From Exiguobacterium indicum HHS 31 (GTDB taxonomy: Bacteria; Bacillota; Bacilli; Exiguobacteriales; Exiguobacteriaceae), in assembly GCF_001939065.1 (NCBI RefSeq), contig NZ_MPSZ01000001.1, positions 496,001-560,000 of the forward strand: a DNA stretch of 64,000 nt, read 5' to 3'. Positions 7,062-16,253 of the stretch are shown here, one piece after another. The first letter of the stretch is position 1. Every line of letters starts with the position of its first letter. The position numbers were made by a program, and so were the translations under genes. The notes below the pieces were generated by a model that saw nothing but the letters and a program-made list of their open reading frames with translations, was not told the DNA's origin and searched no databases.

Positions 7062-8756
7062 GTGCGAACATGCGAAGAACATATCGAGCGATTAGCGACC
7101 GAGGTGACGCTTCAATCGTTCATGAACAGCTACATCAGAGAAGTGAACCCGGGCGAATGGGTCAACGAGAGACCGTTTGATGCATCCGAGACATCCTCTT
7201 TTTATTGGATGAAGCCGTATCTCATCGAAATCAAACGTCGTTCCATCATCGGACGCCACGAGATTGGAATGATTCGTGAAGAGACAAAAAGCGGATGGCG
7301 GGAAGTTTCAGCCATGTCCTGTATCATCACCTGTTGCATCAAGCTTCAACAAAAAGACCCGAATCAAACGGACTTACTCTTTCGCGTTCTTGACAGTCAC
7401 CGGACAGTGCAATTGATTTTAGAGGAACAGCTGAACGCACAAGAGCAAGAGACGTTCATCGATTATGAACAACGCTTGTGGTGTGGTCATTGGTTCCATC
7501 CGACCCCGAAAAGTAGAGTCGGTATGACCGACTGGCAACAAAAAGCGTATGCGCCTGAATTCCGTCAGCCGTTTCAACTTCACTATTTTACAGTACATGA
7601 GACATTGCTCGAAGAACGTTCAGGTAGCAACGAGACGATTAGTCAGCTGATGAAAAATCAACTGGGTAACTTGATTCAAGCGACAGAGCAAGAGCGAATC
7701 ATTCCAATTCATCCGCTTCAAGCCGAGTATTTGTTACGTCAGCCGACAGTCGAGCAATGGTTTGAGCAAGATATTATCCGTTATCACGGCGCATCTGGAC
7801 CACTCTATAACGCAACTTCGTCGATCCGGACCGTCGAATCACTCGACCGAAGTCATATGTTGAAGTTATCCATCCCTGTCCAAGTGACGAACTCAAGACG
7901 CGTCAACAAGCGACACGAATTAGAGGCTGGTTATTTGATGTATCGCTTGTTTTGTCATCTGTCTCTGCCTGATACGTTTGACCTTATTCACGATCCTGCA
8001 TATTTAGCGATCCGGACTAAAGAAGAGACCGGATTCGAAGTCATTTTGCGAGAGCCAGCACCCCACGCGGTAAATGTTGCGGCACTCGTCCAACCGGCAT
8101 TACCGAATTCAGAATCGCTCCTGCTGCGGCTCATCCGGCAGTCGGGATCAATCGCATCGAAACATGTCACTCGGTGGTGGAAACAGTACCTGGAGTTGAC
8201 GTTAGGAGCGATCGTTACACTATATGAGGAACAAGGAATCGGACTCGAGGCGCATCAGCAAAATAGTCTCATCACATTCGAAGACGGATGGCCGGTTCGA
8301 TATCACGTCCGGGATAATCAAGGCTATTACTTAGCAGACACGAATCGAGATTCCTTTACCCTGCTGGAACCGGAACTGAAGCATACGACGTTATTCTACC
8401 CAGAAGAAGTCATTGCTGAGCGTTTGACGTACTACATGATTTGGAACCATCTAGCGAGTATCATCGACCGATTGGCAGCAGACACATTATTGAAGGAAGA
8501 AGTTGCTATCGCGTTACTGCACGAATGGTGTCAAGTACGAGTTAAAAGTCTAGAAGGGCGAGGCAGAGCTTGGCTTTTGATGTTGTTAGAATCGCCGACA
8601 CTTCCATACAAGGCGAATTTACTAACACGCCTACAAGGACTCGATGAACTTGAAGTCGAGGGGGAACGGGTTTGTTTCATCGACTTGGATAATCCGTTAC
8701 GGGAGGGCAACTATGCTTTACGACAGCAAAACACGCATCTGCAAACAACTTCTTGA
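7062..8756 (+). CDS. asbA: petrobactin synthetase AsbA (IucA/IucC-family NIS synthetase)
   Basis: A 564-residue NRPS-independent siderophore synthetase. It should join citrate to spermidine through an adenylated intermediate at the start of petrobactin assembly. Family motifs seen are HPTPKSRVG (about 146), IPIHPLQ (about 214-220), TSSIRTVES with KLSIPVQVTNSRRVN, and GIGLEAHQQN (about 392-401). The start is GTG 7062, 8 nt after GGGGAGG; the proximal Fur box lies just upstream. It is first of six overlapping genes in the Bacillus anthracis order asbABCDEF, which fixes its identity better than sequence alone. Confidence 0.88.
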   Translation: MRTCEEHIERLATEVTLQSFMNSYIREVNPGEWVNERPFDASETSSFYWMKPYLIEIKRRSIIGRHEIGMIREETKSGWREVSAMSCIITCCIKLQQKDPNQTDLLFRVLDSHRTVQLILEEQLNAQEQETFIDYEQRLWCGHWFHPTPKSRVGMTDWQQKAYAPEFRQPFQLHYFTVHETLLEERSGSNETISQLMKNQLGNLIQATEQERIIPIHPLQAEYLLRQPTVEQWFEQDIIRYHGASGPLYNATSSIRTVESLDRSHMLKLSIPVQVTNSRRVNKRHELEAGYLMYRLFCHLSLPDTFDLIHDPAYLAIRTKEETGFEVILREPAPHAVNVAALVQPALPNSESLLLRLIRQSGSIASKHVTRWWKQYLELTLGAIVTLYEEQGIGLEAHQQNSLITFEDGWPVRYHVRDNQGYYLADTNRDSFTLLEPELKHTTLFYPEEVIAERLTYYMIWNHLASIIDRLAADTLLKEEVAIALLHEWCQVRVKSLEGRGRAWLLMLLESPTLPYKANLLTRLQGLDELEVEGERVCFIDLDNPLREGNYALRQQNTHLQTTS

Positions 8757-10338
8757 GAGTTTGTTATTCGAGCGGATTCTTCCTTTTACTGAAATGATTG
8801 TCGGAATGAAGAATCGTTTTACATTCCACATAAAAGATAGTGAAGTGACAGTCGAAGGAAAACGCGGTCCTTTCGACCGAATCCGGCTCGACATCACGAC
8901 GTTACGCTCATCGAAGTCATCTGGCGTCAACGACTGGTTTGAGCATCTCTTGACGCAGTTGCCGATCCCGGACGACTTTCAGGAAGAGTTGCGACGTACA
9001 CATGATTTCGATGACTTGTCGCAGCGACATCGTCTACGAATCCATCGAGCAGGCTTAGATTATGAAGAGTTGGAGCAGACCATCATCGAAGGGCATCCCT
9101 ATCATCCTTGTTATAAATCAAGGATTGGTTTTTCGCGAGCTGATCACGAGGCATACGGACCTGAAGCGGGCAATCGCTTCCAGTTACATTGGATTGCCTT
9201 ACCTTCTACGCTCGTTCAAGGGAATGGAATCCTACCTATTCCACTGATTCTTGGAGAACCGCTTCTACATATGTTTTTAGTCAAACTGGAAGAACTCAAG
9301 CAAACCGATTATCAGATTCTTCCTGTCCACCCATGGCAATGGTTACGTATCAAGCAAGAGGTGGCACAAGTCGGAGGTGTCGACTTAGGCGAAGGTGGGG
9401 TATTCGTGCAAGCGACGCAGTCGATTCGAACCGTTTTTTGCCCAGGTCAGCCCGAACTACCGCATATCAAATTGCCGCTCGACTTGAAGCAAACGTCAGC
9501 CGTTCGGACTTTTTCCGTGCCGAATATCGTGGCAGCTCCTGCAGTATCGGATTGGTTGAAAAAACAGGCGAGTGAATTGCCGATGACGTTGTTATCTGAA
9601 TTTGCTTCATGCGTCGGCTCGAGCGGTCCACTTGCGGGTCGGGTCGGCTGTGTCTTTCGTGAAAACGTCTTGACGTATGTTCACAAGGGGGAACAGGTCA
9701 TTCCCTTGACAGCACTTGCTCAAATCGAGGTGGATGGACGACATTTTTTAGGACCGTGGTTGGAACGATATGGTCATGAACGGTGGCTTCGTCGATTCTT
9801 CGTCGTCTATCTCGAACCAGTCATCCGACTCGTGACCGAGAAAGGCATCGGTGTGGAAGCTCACGCCCAAAATACGTTACTTGTCTTACGGGACGGATGG
9901 CCGGAACGGATCATTCTCCGCGATTTTCATGATAGCGTCGAGTTCGTCACCGAGTTACTCGACGATCCATCGGATGTACCCGATTTTAAGAGGCTACATC
10001 CTGATTTTGATGCACCGCTCAATACCTATTATGAAATGTCACACCCGCTTGCCTTACGCGAGCTGCTGTACGACACATTATTCGTCTATCATTTGACGGA
10101 ACTAGCGTATCAACTTGAACTGACGGAGAACTTGAATGAAGCGACGTTCTTTGATTGGATGCATCAGACGATCGAGGGGTTGCCGATCGATCGAGACCGA
10201 CTAGAACGAATCGGATGGTACGAACAAAGAGTAACGGCAGAAGCCTTACTGGCACCACGGTTTGGTTTGACGAATCAAATCGATGTAAAAAATTCACTCG
10301 TTCAACAAGGAGAGGAAGACGATCATGCTATGGATTGA
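8713..10338 (+). CDS. asbB: petrobactin synthetase AsbB (IucA/IucC-family NIS synthetase)
   Basis: A 541-residue second NIS synthetase, homologous to AsbA. In petrobactin assembly AsbB performs the second condensation onto the citrate backbone. Motifs present are HPYHPCYKSRIGFS (from about 128), VHPWQWL (about 205-211), TQSIRTV with KLPLDLKQTSAVRT, and GIGVEAHAQN (about 378-387). The ATG at 8713 follows GGGAGGG by 5 nt and lies inside the 3' end of asbA (44-nt overlap). A longer in-frame extension to 8644 lacks a ribosome binding site. Confidence 0.88.
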   Translation: MLYDSKTRICKQLLESLLFERILPFTEMIVGMKNRFTFHIKDSEVTVEGKRGPFDRIRLDITTLRSSKSSGVNDWFEHLLTQLPIPDDFQEELRRTHDFDDLSQRHRLRIHRAGLDYEELEQTIIEGHPYHPCYKSRIGFSRADHEAYGPEAGNRFQLHWIALPSTLVQGNGILPIPLILGEPLLHMFLVKLEELKQTDYQILPVHPWQWLRIKQEVAQVGGVDLGEGGVFVQATQSIRTVFCPGQPELPHIKLPLDLKQTSAVRTFSVPNIVAAPAVSDWLKKQASELPMTLLSEFASCVGSSGPLAGRVGCVFRENVLTYVHKGEQVIPLTALAQIEVDGRHFLGPWLERYGHERWLRRFFVVYLEPVIRLVTEKGIGVEAHAQNTLLVLRDGWPERIILRDFHDSVEFVTELLDDPSDVPDFKRLHPDFDAPLNTYYEMSHPLALRELLYDTLFVYHLTELAYQLELTENLNEATFFDWMHQTIEGLPIDRDRLERIGWYEQRVTAEALLAPRFGLTNQIDVKNSLVQQGEEDDHAMD

Positions 10339-11521
10339 GAAAGAATGGGTGACAGAAGAAGAATTGACGACACACGAACTGGTGAAGCAATCGTTCATAA
10401 CGGAAGGGAAGACCGTAGCCATCTGTACGTCAGATACAAAAGCATGGTTAGCCCTCTGTCTTGCGATGCGACGCATGAATGGAACAATCCTTCCCATTCA
10501 TCCGGAGACGCCTGTTTCTGGTGCTGAGCGTCTAGCGATACAAGCCGGATGTGGCTATTTGATTTATCAAGAGACCATCATTCCGCTTCCGGAAGCGGAA
10601 AAACGTGCGGGTGGATTGATTCAATTCAGTTCCGGTACGACGGGGCAACCAAAAATCATTCACCGGACATGGGAGTCGATCGAGACGGAACTGAATGCTT
10701 ATACGAACAGTTTTCCGCTGACGACGAAAGCGACGATCGTTGCTTGTCCGACGACACACTCATTCGGATTACTGTGTGGAGTGTTTGCGACTTTGAGACG
10801 CGGAGCAACACCAGTCATCCTACAAGACTTCTCACCACGTCATGTGCTAGCAATCCATCGTTTGCATCCGGACGCTATCATCTATATGGCACCGGGACTA
10901 GCGTATGCGATGAGTTTGTTCCCGGAATCCGTTCACGCAGTGATGATTTCCGGGATGACATTACCAGAAAAGTGGTTCCGTTCGATCGAACGGAAGACAC
11001 GTCATTTGCTTCAACAATATGGCTGTTCAGAAATCGGCTGTATCGCACTTCATCCAAATCCGCCGAGTCCGCAAGCGATCGGCTTTCCACTAGAGCATCT
11101 TGAGATTGAAACTGGAACGAAGGAAAAACCAGCAGAATTAGTCGTTTCGCAACAAGGCATACGGATTGGTACGAAGGATTTAATGTACGTTGAAGACGGG
11201 CTGCACTTTCTTAGCCGACTCGATGAGATGATCAATGTGTCTGGCTTATCTGTCTATCCCGGGGAAGTCGAAGATGTCTTGTATCAGCTGCCGACCGTCG
11301 AGGCTGTCGTCGTCTTTAAACGAATGGATGCGTTCCAAGGAGAGCGCGTCTGCGCTCAACTCGTGACGACGGCATCGGAGGAAGAACTAAAACAACATTG
11401 CAAGAAGCATCTCGCACCTCATCAACGACCGACGGAGTGGCAACTCGTTGAGCAAATTGAGCTATCTGCGAATGGGAAAGTGAGTAGAAAACGATTGGGG
11501 GAACAAACATGTCCCGTTTAA
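10325..11521 (+). CDS. asbC: 3,4-dihydroxybenzoate-AMP ligase AsbC
   Basis: A 398-residue adenylate-forming enzyme, shorter than most acyl-CoA synthetases, as is usual for AsbC. It activates 3,4-dihydroxybenzoate with ATP and loads it on the carrier protein AsbD. The P-loop-like motif SSGTTGQPK is at about 102-110, the adenylation core QYGCSEIG follows, and YPGEVEDVL marks the hinge before the small C-terminal domain ending near the SANGKVSR lysine loop. Its ATG at 10325 overlaps asbB by 14 nt and has AAGGAGAGG upstream. Confidence 0.87.
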   Translation: MLWIEKEWVTEEELTTHELVKQSFITEGKTVAICTSDTKAWLALCLAMRRMNGTILPIHPETPVSGAERLAIQAGCGYLIYQETIIPLPEAEKRAGGLIQFSSGTTGQPKIIHRTWESIETELNAYTNSFPLTTKATIVACPTTHSFGLLCGVFATLRRGATPVILQDFSPRHVLAIHRLHPDAIIYMAPGLAYAMSLFPESVHAVMISGMTLPEKWFRSIERKTRHLLQQYGCSEIGCIALHPNPPSPQAIGFPLEHLEIETGTKEKPAELVVSQQGIRIGTKDLMYVEDGLHFLSRLDEMINVSGLSVYPGEVEDVLYQLPTVEAVVVFKRMDAFQGERVCAQLVTTASEEELKQHCKKHLAPHQRPTEWQLVEQIELSANGKVSRKRLGEQTCPV

Positions 11522-11760
11522 CGATTGCGCAATTCGAAGATATACTGACCGAACAGCTCGAATGGTCATCATCTGTCGCTATTTCGACAACAGACTCTCT
11601 ACGAGATGATCTAGGACTGGATTCGATGCGCTTGATTCATCTGTTGCTTCACCTTGAATTGGAACACGGATTAGTGATTCCCGATGAGCACATGTCAGCC
11701 CTTCCCAAAATGCGAGTAGAAGAGTTGATGTCTGTTTTACAGGAGGTCATTCATGATTAA
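11509..11760 (+). CDS. asbD: aryl carrier protein AsbD
   Basis: An 83-residue acyl/aryl carrier protein. The phosphopantetheine attachment site is Ser39 in DDLGLDSMRLIHLL. It carries 3,4-dihydroxybenzoate from AsbC to AsbE. It overlaps asbC by 13 nt and asbE by 8 nt, so all three are probably translationally coupled. The phosphopantetheinyl transferase needed to activate it is not in this window. Confidence 0.87.
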   Translation: MSRLTIAQFEDILTEQLEWSSSVAISTTDSLRDDLGLDSMRLIHLLLHLELEHGLVIPDEHMSALPKMRVEELMSVLQEVIHD

Positions 11761-12751
11761 AGTACACTGTCTCGTCAGTTGCGTCTGCGAGACGATCAAA
11801 CGATCGGACGCGGACCATCGTCCCTATTACTTTGGCGTGTGGGATTCTTCGTTTTCCTTGTCAGCCGATTATGTCCTCTCGCATCATGATGAAACAATCA
11901 ACCATCAGGAGATGCTTGTTTGGTATGAACGTCTTTACGGAATCCCAGTCGAAGAATGGTACGATCACAAACAATCAAAAGAAGAAAACATCACTCAGCT
12001 GATTCAACGGATTGAACAGAAAAATATGGACGAGTCAGTGATCGTCATGTTGGATTTAGCTAGTCTACCTGAGCGCGAAAATAAATTTCACCATGATGTG
12101 TTTCCCCACTACGTCATGTTAGAGGCGACAGAAGATCCGGAAATATGGCATATGCTTGATCCTGATTTCCGGTATGAAGGTGAACTAGAAAGAGAACGTA
12201 TTCTTGCAGCAGTACGCCATCGGGCTGTCGCTGGTGGGTTTGCGTTTCGAAGTACGGATGTTCGAATACCGAATGCGACGACGGTAAGTGCGTATTTCAT
12301 GAGTTGTATAAAAGTACAACATCCATTGACTGAGGCAGTCAAACGTGTTGTGCATCACTATCGTGAACAACCTGAGGGATTACCGAATGCATTAAAGCAG
12401 TTACCTGTCATTGCCATTCGAAAATATGCCTATGAGCATGCATTTGCTTATTTATATGAGGCGATCGGACGCGACTTGCAGACATCTGATTTTGAAGAAT
12501 GGACGGATGAGGTTGAAACATTAGTCAATCAATACTCTGTCATCCAGCATCGGGCTGTCAAATACGCTGTAACGCGCCAACCGGAAGTGTACTTAGAAAT
12601 CGAACGATTGATCGAAGAACAATGGGCACGGGAGAGTACAATCAAACGGCAACTCGTCGACACGTTCCATGCGTATCAACGACAGGAGGGAATTGAACAT
12701 GAAACTCGCACTCTGTACGATCAGCTATCGGCATCATCTGCGTTCATTTAA
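11753..12751 (+). CDS. asbE: petrobactin aryl transferase AsbE
   Basis: A 332-residue protein that I identify mainly by its place between asbD and asbF and its fitting length. AsbE transfers the 3,4-dihydroxybenzoyl group from AsbD to spermidine or its citryl conjugate. It opens with IKVHCLVSCVCETIKR, rich in cysteines, and has no transmembrane segment. The ATG at 11753 follows AGGAGG at 11740-11745 and overlaps asbD. The 3' end overlaps asbF by 53 nt. Confidence 0.8.
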   Translation: MIKVHCLVSCVCETIKRSDADHRPYYFGVWDSSFSLSADYVLSHHDETINHQEMLVWYERLYGIPVEEWYDHKQSKEENITQLIQRIEQKNMDESVIVMLDLASLPERENKFHHDVFPHYVMLEATEDPEIWHMLDPDFRYEGELERERILAAVRHRAVAGGFAFRSTDVRIPNATTVSAYFMSCIKVQHPLTEAVKRVVHHYREQPEGLPNALKQLPVIAIRKYAYEHAFAYLYEAIGRDLQTSDFEEWTDEVETLVNQYSVIQHRAVKYAVTRQPEVYLEIERLIEEQWARESTIKRQLVDTFHAYQRQEGIEHETRTLYDQLSASSAFI

Positions 12752-13526
12752 TGATTTGATCGATTTTGCTTCAGAAGAACACTTTGACGCCATTGATATT
12801 TGGGGAGTTCATGCTGAACATTTAAGAATGGAAGAAGTCGATCGGCTGAAGTCGTCCCATCTGAACGTCAGTATGTTGAGTCATTATTTAAATTTAAACG
12901 CACCGATGTCAAAACTACTTGCGGAGACGAAACGACTCTCGCGATTAGCGACACGAATCGGAACGCAGCGCATCCGCATCTTTGCGGGGAATGAGGCGAG
13001 CCATACCTTATCCGATGCCAAATGGGATCAACTCGTTTATCGGTTGAAGGGGATTTGCCGTGTCCTTGATTCTGCAGGACAGCGATTATTACTTGAATTT
13101 CATCCGAATACTGCAACAGATACGGTAGAGGCAACGATACGTTTACTGCAAGCGATCAACCACCCGGCATGTCGGATCAACTTTGACGTCTTACACGTCA
13201 TCGAATCAAAGGCAGATCCCGTCGAAGCATACTTCAGACTCGCATCGTATGTGGATCACCTACATTTAAAAACAGTGGCGAATGTTGATCAATTTTCAGT
13301 CTTTGAACCAACAAATGTCTATGCGGCAAGCGGATCGCGGGAAGGGATGGTTCCATTGTTCGAAGGCATCGTCGATTATCACCAGTTCTTTGAAGACGTT
13401 TCAGGTCATCTCGATCACTTGACAGCAAGTCTCGAATGGTTCGGTCCTGATCCAGACAAGCGTTTAAAAAGTGATCGACTTCTTATTGTTCAAGCACTTG
13501 AAAGAGTACCCGTTTTGTCAAAATGA
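12699..13526 (+). CDS. asbF: 3-dehydroshikimate dehydratase AsbF
   Basis: A 275-residue TIM-barrel protein of the xylose-isomerase-like superfamily. AsbF turns the shikimate-pathway intermediate 3-dehydroshikimate into 3,4-dihydroxybenzoate, the catechol of petrobactin. Likely metal ligands are Glu in LLEFHPNT, Asp in NFDVLHV, the His pair region DHLHLKTV, and Glu in ASLEWFGPD. The ATG at 12699 follows ACAGGAGGG; the frame extends upstream to 12669 without a ribosome binding site. No clear terminator follows; the next gene may be read from its own promoter. Confidence 0.87.
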   Translation: MKLALCTISYRHHLRSFNDLIDFASEEHFDAIDIWGVHAEHLRMEEVDRLKSSHLNVSMLSHYLNLNAPMSKLLAETKRLSRLATRIGTQRIRIFAGNEASHTLSDAKWDQLVYRLKGICRVLDSAGQRLLLEFHPNTATDTVEATIRLLQAINHPACRINFDVLHVIESKADPVEAYFRLASYVDHLHLKTVANVDQFSVFEPTNVYAASGSREGMVPLFEGIVDYHQFFEDVSGHLDHLTASLEWFGPDPDKRLKSDRLLIVQALERVPVLSK

Positions 13527-13540
13527 TTCGAATCGATGGG

Positions 13541-13566
13541 GTTTAAACGTCAGCAGAAAAGGCAAT
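13541..13566 (+). promoter_or_regulatory. SigB-like promoter upstream of gldA
   Basis: GTTTAA (13541-13546), a 14-nt spacer and GGCAAT (13561-13566) match the Bacillus SigB pattern GTTTAA-N12-15-GGGWAW with one mismatch in the -10. It is 55 nt upstream of the gldA start. Confidence 0.4.
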
Positions 13567-13620
13567 TCCTCTACTGTATGTCATTGACTATCGTGTCCCT
13601 TACAGAAAGGATGTTGAAAC

Positions 13621-14733
13621 ATGTCAGAACGTGTCTTCATTAGTCCCTCAAAGTATGTCCAAGGAAAGGATGTCATTGACCGGCTCGGTACATATGTGAG
13701 CCCGTTCGGTGAAAAAGCGCTCGTCATCGCGGATGATGTCGTCTGGAAAATCGTCAAGGAACGTGTTGAGCATTCGTTGTCCGGCGAAAACGTCGGCATC
13801 GAGAAAGCGGACTTCAGTGGTGAAGCCTCACGGCATGAAGTGAAACGAATCGCTGAGCAAGCACAAGCGGCAGATGTCCGGTTTGTCATGGGTGTGGGAG
13901 GCGGAAAGACGCTCGATACGGCAAAAGCCGTCTCGGATGAGCTGAACGTGTCCGTCGTCATCGTTCCGACGCTTGCTTCGACCGATGCCCCGACGAGTGC
14001 CCTCTCGGTCATCTATTCTGACGAAGGGATTTTTGAAAGTTATCGCTTCTATAAGAAGAATCCCGATCTCGTTCTCGTCGATACGAAATTGATCGCCCAA
14101 GCACCAGCCCGTTTCTTCGCGTCCGGAATCGCCGATGCGCTCGCGACGTGGGTCGAGGTCCGGAGTGTCGTCGCTTTTGGTGGACAAACGATGGCAGGGG
14201 GACGTCCGACGATTGCGGCACAAGCGATTGCCAAACGGTGTGAGGAAGTCTTGTTCGAGCATGGTCGCTTGGCGTATGAATCCGTTCAGGCGCAAGTCGT
14301 CACGCCGGCACTTGAAGCCGTCGTCGAGGCAAATACGCTCTTAAGTGGACTCGGCTTCGAGAGTGGTGGATTAGCTGCAGCGCATGCGATCCATAACGGG
14401 TTCACGGCGCTTGACGGTGAGATTCACCACTTAACGCATGGTGAGAAAGTTGCCTTTGGTACACTCGTTCAACTGGCGCTCGAAGAACATCCACAAGAAG
14501 AAATCGAGCGGTACATCGCGCTCTACACGGATCTTGGCTTACCGGTGACGCTCGAAGACGTCAAGCTAAAAGATGCGTCGCGTGAAGACATCGTCAAGGT
14601 CGGCGAGGCAGCGACTGCTGAAGGCGAGACGATCCACAGCGGTTTCAACGTCACGGCGGACGAAGTCGCGGATGCGATCATCGCAGCTGACCGCTATTCG
14701 AAAGCGTATCTAGCGAAACATGCTTCTTCCTGA
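13621..14733 (+). CDS. gldA: glycerol dehydrogenase (iron/zinc alcohol dehydrogenase family)
   Basis: A 370-residue NAD-dependent dehydrogenase interconverting glycerol and dihydroxyacetone. The cofactor motif is [13 protein letters not shown]. The zinc ligands are visible as Asp in GIADALATW, His in [10 protein letters not shown] and His in [10 protein letters not shown]. The ATG at 13621 has AGAAAGGA upstream. It follows the petrobactin operon after 94 nt but has no link to iron; a SigB-like promoter and a strong terminator make it a separate unit. Confidence 0.9.
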   Translation: MSERVFISPSKYVQGKDVIDRLGTYVSPFGEKALVIADDVVWKIVKERVEHSLSGENVGIEKADFSGEASRHEVKRIAEQAQAADVRFVMGVGGGKTLDTAKAVSDELNVSVVIVPTLASTDAPTSALSVIYSDEGIFESYRFYKKNPDLVLVDTKLIAQAPARFFASGIADALATWVEVRSVVAFGGQTMAGGRPTIAAQAIAKRCEEVLFEHGRLAYESVQAQVVTPALEAVVEANTLLSGLGFESGGLAAAHAIHNGFTALDGEIHHLTHGEKVAFGTLVQLALEEHPQEEIERYIALYTDLGLPVTLEDVKLKDASREDIVKVGEAATAEGETIHSGFNVTADEVADAIIAADRYSKAYLAKHASS

Positions 14734-14744
14734 TTGATGCGTTT

Positions 14745-14781
14745 AAATCCGCTTCCTCTACCGAGAGGAAGCGGATTTTTT
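14745..14781 (+). terminator. terminator of gldA
   Basis: A perfect 15-bp stem (14745-14759 with 14764-14778, core ATCCGCTTCCTCT) ends in a T run. Confidence 0.9.
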
Positions 14782-14838
14782 ATGGGCTTTCGTCGAATGA
14801 CGCTTGAATTCTTCTTAAAAACACGCTATCGTTATAAA

Positions 14839-14853
14839 ACGTAATGATTACGA
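14839..14853. promoter_or_regulatory. Zur box
   Basis: ACGTAATGATTACGA matches the Bacillus Zur consensus TCGTAATNATTACGA with one mismatch, and the symmetry continues into the flanking A and T tracts (14836-14856). It sits just after a TATAAA element (14833-14838), so zinc-bound Zur would block the promoter of the next gene. Confidence 0.75.
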
Positions 14854-14880
14854 TTTGATTCAGGTAAAGGAGTTTTTGTG

Positions 14881-16029
14881 ATGACGGATCGATATGAATG
14901 GGTGATTGTTGGCGGAGGAATTCATGGAATGACGGTATTCAATGCCTTACGTGAAAAAGGAATCGATCGGGAGATGATACGGATCATCGACCGTCATCGG
15001 CAACCATTGATGAACTGGCGTAAACAAACCGAACGGATCGGCATGCCTTACCTACGTTCAACTCGGGTGCACCACACTTCGACGAATCCGACGAGTCTCA
15101 GGCATCATGCGGAAGAACAGGATTATACACATCAAGCCTTCAAGGATACATACGGACGGCCATCCTTGGAATTATTCAACGACCATGCTCTTCAATTGGC
15201 GAAGCAAAATGAAGTGGAGGCGAGCTGGGTCCAAGGGGAAGTCACAGGACTAAGACGAGAAAGCGGAACGTGGATTGTCTCGACAGACGAAGGCGAGTTA
15301 CGAACAAACCATGTCGTTCTCGCTCTCGGACAATCGGAACATCACGTCATGCCAGAATGGGCGAAATCGGCGCGTCACGTTTTCTTATCGAAGCACGATA
15401 CACCACCGGTCGTCATCATCGGAGGTGGGATTAGTGCTCTGCATCATACGATTCAATGTGGCGAGCGCTATCCCGGGCAGGTGACCCTTCTTTCACGACG
15501 TCCGCTCGAAAAAAGTGCATTCGATGCCGATCGAAAATTCATGGGACCAAAAGGATTGACACCATTCAAGTCCTTGTCGGCTAGCGAGAAACGAGCGCTG
15601 ATCGTACAGGAGCGTCGCCCGGGAACGGCAACACAGGATTTGATTCAACGTGTCCGTCATCTGATTCGAGAAGGAATCATCAGTCATGTGATTGGTGAAG
15701 TCGAGCAGGAAGTCGAAAGCGGAGTAAAGCTGATGGATGGTCGTATTCTCACCGCTGAATCGATTATTTGCGCAACGGGTATCCGTCCGATGGTCGTTGA
15801 AGGATCTTGGCTTGAAGCCGTCCAGCAAGAGTTGAAGCTGCCATTATCTCCTTGCCGGACACCATTACTAGATGAAGAAACCTTTGAATGGGGAGAGAAT
15901 CTATTTGCGACAGGTAGCCTCGCTGACTTAACGGTTGGTCCGTTCGCTCGCTCGATTTACGGAGGACAAGCCGCAGCGCGTGCGATCGCCTCGACGATTG
16001 AAGCGAAACAGACAGAAATGCTCGTCTAA
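14881..16029 (+). CDS. FAD/NAD(P)-binding oxidoreductase under Zur control
   Basis: A 382-residue flavoprotein with two Rossmann motifs: VIVGGGIHG near the N-terminus for FAD and VVIIGGGISA in the middle, probably for NAD(P)H. ICATGIRP and NLFATGSLADLTVG resemble the ends of flavin monooxygenase/lysine-hydroxylase-like proteins. The exact reaction is unknown. The ATG at 14881 is 8 nt after AAAGGAG; GTG 14878 is an alternative. The Zur box upstream points to expression in zinc starvation, so a role in zinc sparing or in making a zinc-binding metabolite is possible (inference). Confidence 0.75.
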   Translation: MTDRYEWVIVGGGIHGMTVFNALREKGIDREMIRIIDRHRQPLMNWRKQTERIGMPYLRSTRVHHTSTNPTSLRHHAEEQDYTHQAFKDTYGRPSLELFNDHALQLAKQNEVEASWVQGEVTGLRRESGTWIVSTDEGELRTNHVVLALGQSEHHVMPEWAKSARHVFLSKHDTPPVVIIGGGISALHHTIQCGERYPGQVTLLSRRPLEKSAFDADRKFMGPKGLTPFKSLSASEKRALIVQERRPGTATQDLIQRVRHLIREGIISHVIGEVEQEVESGVKLMDGRILTAESIICATGIRPMVVEGSWLEAVQQELKLPLSPCRTPLLDEETFEWGENLFATGSLADLTVGPFARSIYGGQAAARAIASTIEAKQTEMLV

Positions 16030-16041
16030 CACTATATCGCT

Positions 16042-16083
16042 ATCCCCGTAAACATTACGAGAAGTCATGTTTACGGGGATTTT
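16042..16083 (+). terminator. terminator of the FAD oxidoreductase gene
   Basis: A perfect 14-bp stem (ATCCCCGTAAACAT at 16042-16055 with 16067-16080) is followed by TTTTA. Confidence 0.85.
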
Positions 16084-16215
16084 AATGAAAGAAAGACAAT
16101 CTTATCAATTCAACGAATTAGTCTAGTAAGATTTAACGCTAGTCGCTTGCTATCATCATGAAAGTAAGTTGACTCATTTGGGTGTAATTGGATAAAATGT
16201 AAAATTAGATGGAAT

Positions 16216-16245
16216 TCAAAAAAGGTACCCCGGACGGAGTACCTT
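16216..16245 (-). terminator. terminator of the M23 peptidase gene
   Basis: On the minus strand AAGGTACTCC pairs with GGGGTACCTT and runs into a T tract, just past the end of the peptidase gene. Confidence 0.8.
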
Positions 16246-16253
16246 AAACGTAT

